DNA from: an uncultured Eubacteriales bacterium
GTDB lineage: Bacteria > Bacillota > Clostridia > Oscillospirales > CAG-272
Length of the DNA: 64,000 nucleotides
Direction of reading: 5' to 3'
NCBI GenBank assembly: GCA_934394585.1
Contig: CAKRQU010000008.1
Coordinates: 1 to 64,000, forward strand
In this document: positions 15,529-24,076 of the stretch, one piece after another
Numbering within the stretch: position 1 is the first letter of the stretch
How the letters are laid out: every line of letters starts with the position of its first letter
Notes under the pieces: model-generated
Database searches by the model: none
Seen by the model: only the letters and a program-made list of their open reading frames with translations
Told to the model about the DNA's origin: nothing
Program-made: the position numbers and the translations under genes

Positions 15529-15789
15529 ATGAATAATCAAAAAAATGAAATGAATGAATATACGCTCACAGACGAAGAAATAAAGGCGGTTTGCGGCGGT
15601 GTATCGTCCAATACCCCCGGCATAAACTGTCCGAACTGCGGCAAATTTATTCCGACAACCATTACTGATATACTGACTCAGGGGCGCCTGAGATGTCCTT
15701 ACTGCCTGCGTGTACTGAATGTCAATAAGGATAGCCTCGACACCGCTCTCAGACACACAAAGCATGAAAGCCAAAATGGAGTGAAATAA
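15529..15789 (+). CDS. Double-Gly precursor-like peptide with zinc-ribbon core
   Basis: 86 aa. A short leader (MNEYTLTDEEIKAVCGG) ends in a Gly-Gly like classical bacteriocin leaders. The remainder looks like a four-Cys zinc ribbon (CPNCGKFIP...CPYCLRVL) followed by a charged tail. RBS AAAGGAAATGGGG is upstream. It is the last gene of the operon, directly ahead of the terminator. It may be an exported substrate or an accessory metal-binding peptide. Confidence 0.75.
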   Translation: MNNQKNEMNEYTLTDEEIKAVCGGVSSNTPGINCPNCGKFIPTTITDILTQGRLRCPYCLRVLNVNKDSLDTALRHTKHESQNGVK

Positions 15790-15792
15790 AAG

Positions 15793-15819
15793 CAGACTGC
15801 CCGCAGCAGTCTGTTTTTT
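15793..15819 (+). terminator. Terminator of the RiPP operon
   Basis: CAGACTGC (15793-15800) with GCAGTCTG (15806-15813), followed by T6. Confidence 0.92.
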
Positions 15820-16046
15820 CTTTGGGCAAAGAAACAAAACGGCTTCCTTGTGCAAGGGAATTAAGCAATGCGCGGAGCGCGTTGCTTCGGCTCCTTTGTG
15901 CAAAGGGAGCTGTCGCCGCAGGCGACTGAGGGATTGTTTTTTTCTCCGCAAGGAGAAACGAAGGTCGCGCTTTTTGCAAAAGCATAGAAAAGCTACTCTG
16001 TCCCCTGCGGGGGGACGATGGTGTACTTTTCACTGACGAAAAGTAC

Positions 16047-16507
16047 CAAAAGTCAAAAAGAGGAAGGTATTCCTCTTTTCATCTCCTTCTGTCGCCTCGC
16101 GGCGACTCGTGCGAACATACTTCCCCGACAGTCCGACCGTAGACTAAACCGGAAGTGTGGTTCAGATCCCCGCTTAACACGGACTTTTGTCTGTGCGGAT
16201 TTAAGCCTTAGCCGCCCCAACTCGCTGTCCGTCAAGCCATGCTCGCATAGTCGGAGTTTAGTCTATAGTGGGAAGCGTCGCTGAACTTTCGGCGTAGCAC
16301 CATCCACCCCGTCGAATCTGCTCGCTTTTTGCGGCATACTTTGTTCGCACGCGCGGTATGGCTGATGATATGCGGAGAGATAGACTTGAGATTTTTGATT
16401 TGCCATCTATAGCACATACTTGCCGCGCATTACTTCCCGCGGCTAACTCGACGGGGTGCGAGGTAGTTTGCAAAGGAGGGCGAGGAGCCTTCCTTTGATG
16501 ACTTTTG
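16047..16507 (+). repeat. Dispersed 0.5-kb element, copy 1
   Basis: 461 bp between CAAAAGTCA (16047-16055) and TGACTTTTG (16499-16507). Contains hairpins AAAGAGGAA/TTCCTCTTT, GTCGCC/GGCGAC, CACGGAC (16178-16184)/GTCTGTG (16189-16195), CATAC (16335-16339)/GTATG (16356-16360), and the long-range pair CACCCCGTCGA (16305-16315)/TCGACGGGGTG (16448-16458). Palindromic modules flank it at 15820-16046 and 16508-16625, including GTACTTTTC.../GAAAAGTAC and a GCGCTTTTT/AAAAAGCGC stem. It lies in the convergent gap between the RiPP operon and the DUF4364 gene. No credible gene inside. Confidence 0.9.
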
Positions 16508-16643
16508 CCGCGCTTTTTGTCAGTAAAAAGCGCGACCATCGTCCACGGGCGACCGCAGTCGCCCACTTACTTCTTTTTTCGAAAAGAAACAAGTGTGCGC
16601 CCGCCGCCCGCTTCTTTTCCTGCCTTTTCTTTTAAAGAAAAGC

Positions 16644-16667
16644 AAAAAACCACCGGAAAACCGGTGG
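16644..16667 (-). terminator. Terminator of the DUF4364 gene
   Basis: On the minus strand CCACCGG/CCGGTGG (plus 16650-16656 and 16661-16667) followed by a T6 run (plus A 16644-16649). Confidence 0.88.
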
Positions 16668-16675
16668 CTTGCAAT

Positions 16676-17236
16676 TTAATCGCTTTCTATCTCGGGGGCG
16701 AGATAATTTACTTCGCCGGAAAAAAGTCCCAGCATGCCGCGATAGATAAATTCCGCATTCTCATCGAAATTATATTTCATGCGTTCCGCCTGACGGAGCG
16801 TATCAAAAACAAAACTTGTTTCCATATATGCGCCCGCCGCATCCGATATCGCGCATACAAAACGGCTTCTGCCGTCGGGAAGCTGTTCTATGCGGGAAGA
16901 AGGCTTGCTCCCGCGCCTTTTGAAGCTGAGCAGCTGCACGGCGCTGCGAAAGCTTTTTTCTCTTATCTGCGGCAGGAGTGTACTTTGCAGAGTTCTTGCC
17001 GCGATAATACCTTCATGCGAAATGTTGTAAAGCTCCGTATCGCCCAGCGGCAATTTATTTACCGCGCCCGCATCCACGAGTTCGCTTATACAATCCATGA
17101 AATCAAACTGCGTCACAAATTCGTCCTGTACCACTATATCGTTCAATGTAATGAGATCAATGGGTTTGCCTATATTCATAAGCAAATATAATATGAAAAT
17201 TTTTACATCGGTTTTTTCTCTGAGTTGCAATGCCAT
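16676..17236 (-). CDS. DUF4364-family helix-turn-helix protein
   Basis: 186 aa, matching the Firmicutes DUF4364 family: N-terminal winged-helix-like region (VKIFILYLLMNIGKPIDLITLNDIVVQDEFV), then a mixed alpha/beta C-terminal domain. Members are presumed regulators of unknown target. Length is normal. The minus strand carries a purine-rich RBS (AAAGGGG) before the ATG. It is monocistronic, with its terminator beside repeat copy 1. Confidence 0.88.
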   Translation of the reverse strand: MALQLREKTDVKIFILYLLMNIGKPIDLITLNDIVVQDEFVTQFDFMDCISELVDAGAVNKLPLGDTELYNISHEGIIAARTLQSTLLPQIREKSFRSAVQLLSFKRRGSKPSSRIEQLPDGRSRFVCAISDAAGAYMETSFVFDTLRQAERMKYNFDENAEFIYRGMLGLFSGEVNYLAPEIESD

Positions 17237-17331
17237 TTTTCAAACACCCCTTTACCTGTATTTATTCTATCACAAATCGGGAAAAAAGTATATAGCCGAG
17301 CGGAAAAATTTATATATATTTCATTTTTCTA

Positions 17332-17360
17332 TTGAAAGCTGCGGCGGATTATGGTAAAAT
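17332..17360 (+). promoter_or_regulatory. Sigma-A promoter of the GH38 gene
   Basis: TTGAAA (17332-17337), 17-nt spacer, TAAAAT (17355-17360). Confidence 0.78.
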
Positions 17361-17398
17361 CTTTTTGTAAAAATATTTTTTATGAAAGGTATTTTTTT

Positions 17399-19894
17399 AT
17401 GAATAATCTGCATCTTATCTGTAATGCGCATATCGATCCCGTCTGGCTCTGGGAAATAGAAGAGGGCATAGCGGAAACGCTTTCCACTTTCCGTGTAGCC
17501 GCGGATTTCTGCGATGATTATGACGGCTTTATTTTCTGCCATAATGAAGCCATGCTTTATGAATGGGTGGAAGAAAACGACCCGCATCTTTTTGCCCGCA
17601 TACAAAAGCTGGTAAAGGAAGGCAAATGGCATATCATGGGCGGTTGGTATCTTCAGCCCGATTGCAATCTGCCCAGCGGCGAAAGCTTTGTACGTCAGAT
17701 TCTCGCGGGCAAATATTATTTCCTCGATAAATTCGGCGTGGAACCGAAAACCGCTATAAATTTTGATGCTTTCGGTCATACCCGCGGTCTGGTGGAAATA
17801 ATGAAAAAAGCGGGATATGATTCCTATATATTCTGCCGTCCCGAACCCGATATGATAGATCTTCCCGCGGAGGATTTTAATTGGGTAGGTTTTTCCGGCT
17901 CGAAAATCGCCTGCCATCGTGCATATAATTCTTATGAATCGCATCGCGGCGAGGCTGATGAAAAAATAAAGGGCTGGATGGAGAAAAACCGCGGCAAATC
18001 CGTGGGCATGGTTCTCTGGGGCATAGGAAACCACGGCGGCGGTCCTTCCCGCATCGACTATGAGAAAATAGCCGATCTGGCAAAAAAAGAGAAGGAATTC
18101 AATTTAATTCACTCCGTGCCCGAGGCATATTTTGCCGAGCTGGCGGAAAAAGAGCCCACGCTTCCCGAATATGCGGGAATAATGAATCCCCGCTACACAG
18201 GCTGCTATACCACGCAGATGCGTATAAAAAATATTCATCGCAAACTGGAAAACGAGCTTTATATGACGGAAAAAATGGCAGCCCATGCTTTTATGGCGGG
18301 CGTGATGAATTATCCCGCAGATAAAATAAAAGTAGCCACAAAAGATCTCATGCTGATAGAATTTCATGATATTCTCCCGGGTTCCGCAATTTCCGCGGTG
18401 GAGGAATATTCGCTCGGCGTGGCAGGTCACGGACTGAAAGAACTGAGTGATATAAAAATACGCGCTTTTCTCGCGCTTTGCTCCGATAAAAAGAAAGCCG
18501 GAGACGGCGAAATCCCCGTTTTCGTATACAATCCGCATCCTTTTGAAATCACCGAAACGGTGCAGGTGGAATATCAGCTGCCCGATCAGAATAAAAATCC
18601 CGCGCTCTATGCAATGCCGCATGTCTATGAAAACGGCGTGGAAATTCCTTCTCAGCGCGAGCATGAATCATCGAATTTCAATGTGGACTGGCGTATAAGA
18701 AGCGTTTTTGATGCCACGCTTGCTCCGGGTCAGATGACGCGCTTTGATATAAAAATAGAGCTAATCCCCACGCCTGCCGCCATAAAACAGCCGCAGGGCG
18801 ATGCGTTCGTTTTTGATAACGGCGAAATGAAAGCCACGCTCAATATGAATACGGGTCTGATAGACAGCTACAGCGCAGGCGGTATAAACGGACTTTATGA
18901 AAATTCGCTTCTGCCGCTGGCTATAAAGGACGATGAAAATTCATGGGCGCATAAGGAAAAAGCTTTCCGCGAGGTAAAGGGCGAATTTACGCTGATGAAT
19001 GCAAAAGAAGCGGCTGATTTCTCGGGTATAATAAACGGGGAAATACCGCGCGCCGTCCGCATCATAGAGGATGGCGATATCCGCACGATAGCGGAAGCAC
19101 TTTTCAGATATCATGATTCGTTTATATGCCGCAGATATATTTTTTCAAAGCACGGCACGGCAATAACCGTACATGACAAGGTTTATTGGAATGAAAAAAT
19201 GACTATGCTGAAGCTTTCGCTCAAAACCGATAAATTTGATAAATTCATCGGTCAGCAGGCTTACGGAAGCGAAAACCTGCTCGCAAACGGAAATGAAATG
19301 GTCAGCCAGAAATGGAATATTTTGTCCGACGGCAAAAAAGCGCTCTCGGTCATCAATTCCTGCACTTACGGTTCCGATTTTCTCGATGGAGAATATCGCA
19401 TAACAATGCTCCGCAGTCCCGGATATTCCGCCGGAAAGAGCGATTTTTCCGTGCGCAAGCCGTATATAATGGAGCAGGACAGATTTTCTCCGTTTATAGA
19501 TCAGGGCGAGCATGATTATACGTTTGTCATCAATGCGGGCGCGACGGACGAACGCCTTGCAAAGACAGAGCGCGAAGCTATGGCTGCAGCCGAAAAGCCG
19601 ATGGCGCTTTCGTTCTTCCCGATAGGCTGTGAAAAAGAAAAGGAAGGAAGCATACTTCCTTTTGCAAAGCTTTCCGATGATGTGATCACTCTCGCCGTAT
19701 TCAAAAAAGCGGAAAAAGGTGATGATTTTGTGATACGTCTTTTCAATCCGACAGCGGCAGAGCGCAAAACAGTGCTTTCAATCCCGTCGATAGGTTTTGA
19801 AAAGGATTTTACTCTCGGTCTTTATGAATTCAAGACAGTGAGAATAGATCCGAGAACCAAAACCGTGACCGAAACGGATCTGACAGAAAGATAA
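17399..19894 (+). CDS. Glycoside hydrolase family 38 alpha-mannosidase
   Basis: 831-aa cytoplasmic enzyme of the bacterial GH38 class, hydrolysing alpha-mannosides with a divalent metal. The N-terminal catalytic barrel shows the metal-binding NAHIDPVW near residue 10 and the nucleophile Asp123 in NFDAFGHT. The helical middle domain (LMLIEFHDILPGSAI, with a second metal His/Asp) and the C-terminal beta-rich region complete the family layout. ATG 17399, with GAAAGG upstream, is chosen over the ATG at 17351. No signal peptide, so it probably acts on imported mannosides or glycan breakdown products. Not part of a visible sugar operon. Confidence 0.92.
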   Translation: MNNLHLICNAHIDPVWLWEIEEGIAETLSTFRVAADFCDDYDGFIFCHNEAMLYEWVEENDPHLFARIQKLVKEGKWHIMGGWYLQPDCNLPSGESFVRQILAGKYYFLDKFGVEPKTAINFDAFGHTRGLVEIMKKAGYDSYIFCRPEPDMIDLPAEDFNWVGFSGSKIACHRAYNSYESHRGEADEKIKGWMEKNRGKSVGMVLWGIGNHGGGPSRIDYEKIADLAKKEKEFNLIHSVPEAYFAELAEKEPTLPEYAGIMNPRYTGCYTTQMRIKNIHRKLENELYMTEKMAAHAFMAGVMNYPADKIKVATKDLMLIEFHDILPGSAISAVEEYSLGVAGHGLKELSDIKIRAFLALCSDKKKAGDGEIPVFVYNPHPFEITETVQVEYQLPDQNKNPALYAMPHVYENGVEIPSQREHESSNFNVDWRIRSVFDATLAPGQMTRFDIKIELIPTPAAIKQPQGDAFVFDNGEMKATLNMNTGLIDSYSAGGINGLYENSLLPLAIKDDENSWAHKEKAFREVKGEFTLMNAKEAADFSGIINGEIPRAVRIIEDGDIRTIAEALFRYHDSFICRRYIFSKHGTAITVHDKVYWNEKMTMLKLSLKTDKFDKFIGQQAYGSENLLANGNEMVSQKWNILSDGKKALSVINSCTYGSDFLDGEYRITMLRSPGYSAGKSDFSVRKPYIMEQDRFSPFIDQGEHDYTFVINAGATDERLAKTEREAMAAAEKPMALSFFPIGCEKEKEGSILPFAKLSDDVITLAVFKKAEKGDDFVIRLFNPTAAERKTVLSIPSIGFEKDFTLGLYEFKTVRIDPRTKTVTETDLTER

Positions 19895-19906
19895 AAATGA
19901 AGAAAG

Positions 19907-19941
19907 CCTCCCGCGAACATTCCTGTTCGCGGGAGGTTTTT
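19907..19941 (+). terminator. Terminator of the GH38 gene
   Basis: Perfect 13-bp stem CCTCCCGCGAACA (19907-19919)/TGTTCGCGGGAGG (19924-19936), then T5. Confidence 0.93.
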
Positions 19942-20019
19942 GTGCGTGCGCTTTATGAGAGAAAAAGTTTCTTTTCCTCACGCAGGAAACGAGGTGTACT
20001 TTTCACTGACGAAAAGTAC

Positions 20020-20529
20020 CAAAAGTCAAAAAGAGGAACGCATTAACTCCTGTCTCGGCGACGCCGACACACACGCTGCGCGTATGTGTCAATTCCTCTT
20101 TTAAACACCTTCTGTCGCCTCGCGGCGACTCGTGCGAACATACTGCCCCAACAGTCCGACCGCAGACTAAGCCGGAAGTATGGTTCAGACCCACGCTTAA
20201 CACGGGATTTTGCCTGTTCAGATTTTGGCTTTAGCCGCCCCGACTCGATGTCCATCAAGCCATGCTCGCGTAGTCGGAGTTTAGCTTATAGCGGGATGTG
20301 TATCAAAAGCCATGGCGTGGCACCACCCACCCCGTCGAATCTGCTCGCTTTTTGCGGGCGCTATGTTCGCACGCGCGGTATGGCTGATGATGTGCGGAGA
20401 GATAGACTAAAGCTTTTTGATTTGCTATCTGTAGCACATACTTGCCGCGCATTACTTCCTGCGGCTGACTCGACGGGGTGCGAGGTGGTTTGCAAAGGAG
20501 GGCGAGGAGCCTTCCTTTGATGACTTTTC
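20020..20529 (+). repeat. Dispersed 0.5-kb element, copy 2 (long form)
   Basis: 510 bp from CAAAAGTCA (20020) to TGACTTTTC (20529, last base changed). It carries an extra ~50-bp hairpin block at ~20043-20094 also found in copy 5, and shares a variant loop (ATCAAAAGCCATGGCG) with copy 5. The ACGGG (20202-20206)/CCTGT (20213-20217) stem re-forms despite changed bases. Modules flank it at ~19975-20019 and 20530-20590. It lies between convergent GH38 and M6 protease genes. Confidence 0.9.
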
Positions 20530-20601
20530 CCGCGATTTTGGTCACTCAAAAGCGCGACTTCGTCCTCCCCTCGCGGGGGCAAAGAAACTTTTCTGCAAAA
20601 C

Positions 20602-20628
20602 AAAAACAAGTGCCGATTGCGGCACTTG
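20602..20628 (-). terminator. Terminator of the M6 protease gene
   Basis: Minus strand CAAGTGCCG/CGGCACTTG (plus 20607-20615 and 20620-20628), then T5. Confidence 0.9.
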
Positions 20629-20643
20629 CTTTTATTTTACGCA

Positions 20644-23034
20644 TTATTTCTTTTTCTTTATGAGGACTACAGCTACTGCTGCTACGGCTGCTGCCGCAAC
20701 TATCACTATTATCACGATAACAGCGGTGTTGCTCTTGCCTTCTGTAGTGCCGGAATTACTGCTGTCTGTAGTATTCGATGCGGAATCGGAAGCTGTGGCT
20801 GTGGCGGATGTAGCTGTTGTTGCAGAGGTTTCCGTCGTGCCGGAGGTTTCACCGCCGTCGTTTGTCCACTTCGCATAGAGAACTATCTCGCCTGCCGCGG
20901 AAAGCTCATCGGAGAAGCTGAAACGATTTGTCAGCGCTTCATCCGTATACCAGCCCTCGAAAGTTTTTCCTGCCTGCGCTACGGGAACTATTTCTTCGAG
21001 CGTGTCGCCTACCTTCATGCCGAAAAGCGGCTCGGAAGATTCTGCATTTTTCAGCACTATGGTGATGGCTTCGTCTTCCTTTTCCCATCTCGGATAGAGC
21101 GGGATATCAACACATTCTTCTTCTATAGTGAGCAGATTGTATCTGTTTGTGCATTCCTCTTCTGTATACCAGCCGCAGAAAACATAACCTGTTTTCTTCA
21201 TCGCGGGAAGCTTTTCGAGATTGAAGGCTTCGCCTTTCTGAACAGTAACGCCATACGAACGTTTGCCTGCGCCGTTTGTATAGAAAAGAAGTTTGTAGCT
21301 TGTCTTTTCAACGGGCTTGCCCGAAACGGTATATGCGCCAGTGCTTACTTCCGTGCCGTTGGAGCCGATAGTTTCGAATTTGTAGTAATATCTGGTGTAT
21401 TCCTGGAGTCCCGTAATCTTTGCCGCGAGAGAACGTGCGCCGTTTATCGTAGCATCTGCGGAAGTAACAAGGTTTGTCATGGCTTCGTCCGTGTAAACGG
21501 AAAGTTTGCCGCCTGTTACCGTATTGTCATTGAAAAGATTGATTGTCGTATATATATCGAGTTCGCCGTAGGAGGGCGAGCTTACATACAGATTGGAATA
21601 TGTAGGCTGAGCTACCGTGCCGGAAATCTTTATTCTCATTTCATTGCCCTTGGCATCGAGAATTTCCACTTTTACATTATAATTCTCAGCCTCTTCATCG
21701 GACATCTGAGTATACCAGGTTTTGCTTCCCGCAAATGTGTAATTGCGGCAATCGAAAAGATTATTTCCGTTGGTATTGTCCCATGCTTTTCTGCCGCTCA
21801 CGCCGTTTGAACATACGGGAGTAAGACCGGGCGCATGCTCGGCACCTTTCCAGCAGTTAGGAAGAGTCTCGGATTCCATTATGCCTTCATCCACGTGCCA
21901 TATCTGAATGCCGCGCTCCTCGGGCTCTATTGCGTCAAATGTTTCGGGAGTTACCGTATGTCTGTTTTCGATGAGGTAATATTCCTTGGGATTGTTTGTA
22001 TTTATGCGGATGATATTGTATTCGCCTTTTTCGCTTTCACGGGAATAAAGCGTATATTCGCCGTCTTTTGCTATCGTCACGCCCTGGAAACCGAAATATG
22101 TCAGATAATAGGGGTCGATGGCGGAGGGGGCAGCGCCTGCTTTTACGCCCTTTGTCGCACCGTTTCCGGAGCCGCCGCCCTGTATGGCTATATTGCCGGG
22201 GCTTCCGCACCATGTGTAGCCGGAATAAGTATAAAGGTCGTTTGCGCCGAGCACGTGGCAAAGCTCATGTGCTATGGAGCCGAATGCGAGAGGCTGATTC
22301 TGCGCCTGCATTTCGCCCACTGCGGAATAGCTTGCGCCGTCGGAACCGCACATTACGCGGACGCCGTCAAGCGTGGGATACCATGTGGTACCGTTGGATT
22401 TGAAGTTTGAAACAGTCCATACGTCCTGTGCATTCTGCGGCATGCCGTGCTTGGAGCTTCTTCCGCCGATGATGTAGAGAACGCTCAGTTCTTTCCAGCT
22501 CAGACCGCCGTTGCCGTCGGTATCGTATTTTGAAAAGTCCACATATTCATCAGCTGCCTTGAGCGCAGACATACGTGTGGCACCGATATCGGCTTTTGCT
22601 ACGTTCGGGCTTGTACCGGGGTGCTGCTCATTGAGCGTGACGTAAACGATGCCGTCATTTGCCGTGCCCTGAGTTTCCTCTGCGGGGACAAACCAGAATT
22701 TGTCGTTCGACATCAGTTTGAAATAGTTTTTCATCGTGTATCCGTCTTCGCCGAAAAGGATTTTATTCCAGTAGGAAGCCTCTGTATGCGCCCACTGTTC
22801 CTTATATGCGGGGGAAGAGGGACTTGTCGTATCGTATCCTTCTTCAAACGCGTCTTTTCCGTCGCCGTCGGCATCATAGCTTACTACCAGAACGAGGAGC
22901 GGGATGGGATGGTCTACGCCGGAATATGTAAATCCGGGGTCTGTGAGGGTTGTATCTGCTGCCATCAGACCTACAGGGAGCAGAAGCGCCACCATCACAA
23001 AAGCGATGAGCGCACATGAAATTTTTCTGAACAT
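20644..23034 (-). CDS. Secreted M6-family metalloprotease, membrane-anchored
   Basis: 796 aa. A signal peptide covers residues ~1-25 (ALIAFVMVALLLPVGLMAADT). The protease domain has the zinc motif HELCHVLGANDLY (~255-267), as in M6 (immune inhibitor A-like) proteases, preceded by calcium-like DADGDGK and DTDGNG loops. A fibronectin-like region follows, then two Listeria-Bacteroides repeats (GYVFCGWYTEEECTNRY; GKTFEGWYTDEALTNRF). A Ser/Thr-rich stalk and one transmembrane helix with tail KKKK close the protein. It should act at the cell surface on extracellular proteins. The anchor is a stop-transfer helix rather than LPxTG. Own terminator. Confidence 0.9.
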   Translation of the reverse strand: MFRKISCALIAFVMVALLLPVGLMAADTTLTDPGFTYSGVDHPIPLLVLVVSYDADGDGKDAFEEGYDTTSPSSPAYKEQWAHTEASYWNKILFGEDGYTMKNYFKLMSNDKFWFVPAEETQGTANDGIVYVTLNEQHPGTSPNVAKADIGATRMSALKAADEYVDFSKYDTDGNGGLSWKELSVLYIIGGRSSKHGMPQNAQDVWTVSNFKSNGTTWYPTLDGVRVMCGSDGASYSAVGEMQAQNQPLAFGSIAHELCHVLGANDLYTYSGYTWCGSPGNIAIQGGGSGNGATKGVKAGAAPSAIDPYYLTYFGFQGVTIAKDGEYTLYSRESEKGEYNIIRINTNNPKEYYLIENRHTVTPETFDAIEPEERGIQIWHVDEGIMESETLPNCWKGAEHAPGLTPVCSNGVSGRKAWDNTNGNNLFDCRNYTFAGSKTWYTQMSDEEAENYNVKVEILDAKGNEMRIKISGTVAQPTYSNLYVSSPSYGELDIYTTINLFNDNTVTGGKLSVYTDEAMTNLVTSADATINGARSLAAKITGLQEYTRYYYKFETIGSNGTEVSTGAYTVSGKPVEKTSYKLLFYTNGAGKRSYGVTVQKGEAFNLEKLPAMKKTGYVFCGWYTEEECTNRYNLLTIEEECVDIPLYPRWEKEDEAITIVLKNAESSEPLFGMKVGDTLEEIVPVAQAGKTFEGWYTDEALTNRFSFSDELSAAGEIVLYAKWTNDGGETSGTTETSATTATSATATASDSASNTTDSSNSGTTEGKSNTAVIVIIVIVAAAAVAAVAVVLIKKKK

Positions 23035-23135
23035 AATTCCTCCTGAATAAAAGAAAAATTCTTACTTTGTGATAATACGGCAAAAATCGCCGTAAACATC
23101 AATTTCTGTCATTTTCATATCGGTATGCAAAGTAC

Positions 23136-23164
23136 ATTATACTATAAAATTATTAAAAAGTCTA
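23136..23164 (-). promoter_or_regulatory. Possible promoter of the M6 protease gene
   Basis: Minus-strand TATAAT (plus 23136-23141) with a weak -35 TAGACT (plus 23159-23164), 17-nt spacer. Leader ~95 nt. Confidence 0.5.
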
Positions 23165-23203
23165 TCATTTTTATCGACAATTTTACACTTCGTGATTTTG
23201 CAT

Positions 23204-23230
23204 AAAAAAAGCGCGTCTTTTTTGACGCGC
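23204..23230 (-). terminator. Terminator of the sepF-HAD gene block
   Basis: Minus strand GCGCGTC/GACGCGC (plus 23211-23217 and 23224-23230), then T7. Ends the minus-strand block queA...HAD. Confidence 0.9.
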
Positions 23231-23238
23231 AGTTAAAA

Positions 23239-24075
23239 TTACAGGGATTTTTCTATCAGCTCTACTGTTTCGGCGAGCGCGCCGTCATCGCAATGGCATA
23301 CATGATGCATCGCTATTGCCTTCACTTTGTCGCAGGCGTTTGCGGGGCAAACGGAAAAATCCGCGTCCGAAAGCATTTCTATATCGTTGTCAAAATCTCC
23401 GATGCACCACAGGCGTATATCGGGATTTTGCTTTTTCAGGCTGTCGCGCAGCTTTATCAGGCGATATGCCTTGGAAATGCCGCGGGGAAGTATTTCCACT
23501 ATTTTTGAAGTGGAACGCGTGGCGGAAAACGTATCGCCGAAATTTTCCAGGACAAAAAGGCGGATTTTTTCCACCGTGTCGAAATCATCGTATGACGCGA
23601 CCACTTTGAATACGCCTTCGCCAGTGAAATCTTCGGCTTTCACGGTATAAAGCATGGAGGCAAGCCCGTATTTTGCGAGCTGCGCGGGCGCTGTTTCATC
23701 ATCGTCAAACGCGAGAAAGCCCTTTTTCGTGGTGGCGCGCACGCCCGCATGCGGAAAAGCCGCGCGTATCGCGCGAAAAAGCCTCACTGTGTGCTCAGGT
23801 TCGAGATATATAGGGTCGATTATTTCATTATTTATAAAATCATAGAGATATGTACCGTTGCAGAGGACGTAAGGAAGCCCCGCAATATCGCGGTGATCGC
23901 ATTTTACCACGGTATTTATATCTATATGGTTTCTTCCCGTGGCAAAGCAGAATTTTCCGCCGTTTTCTTTGAAATAGCGGAGCGCAGCCACGTTTTTCTC
24001 CGACGACGGATTTCCGTAGGAGGCAAATGTGCCGTCCACGTCGGAGGCGAGAATGATATTTTCAAATTTTTTCAT
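23239..24075 (-). CDS. Cof-type HAD-superfamily phosphatase
   Basis: 278 aa, HAD hydrolase of the Cof/IIB type that removes phosphate from small metabolites in the cytoplasm. Motif I is ASDVDGTF with the nucleophile Asp, motif II FATGRN, and motif IV GDFDNDIEML. A type IIB cap lies between residues ~85 and 190. It overlaps nothing and starts 1 nt after the rluD stop, so it is the last gene of the minus-strand operon. Substrate not predictable from sequence. Confidence 0.87.
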   Translation of the reverse strand: MKKFENIILASDVDGTFASYGNPSSEKNVAALRYFKENGGKFCFATGRNHIDINTVVKCDHRDIAGLPYVLCNGTYLYDFINNEIIDPIYLEPEHTVRLFRAIRAAFPHAGVRATTKKGFLAFDDDETAPAQLAKYGLASMLYTVKAEDFTGEGVFKVVASYDDFDTVEKIRLFVLENFGDTFSATRSTSKIVEILPRGISKAYRLIKLRDSLKKQNPDIRLWCIGDFDNDIEMLSDADFSVCPANACDKVKAIAMHHVCHCDDGALAETVELIEKSL

Positions 24076-24076
24076 T

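Noticed and set aside
6022..15819. Lanthipeptide (LanM), YcaO or nitrile-hydratase type maturation of the Nif11-like precursors
   Set aside because: No gene of those families is present in the operon or window; the radical SAM/SPASM protein is the only modifying enzyme.
16505..17191. 228-codon plus-strand frame over the DUF4364 gene
   Set aside because: It runs through the terminator and repeat flank, has no RBS, and mirrors the DUF4364 coding strand.
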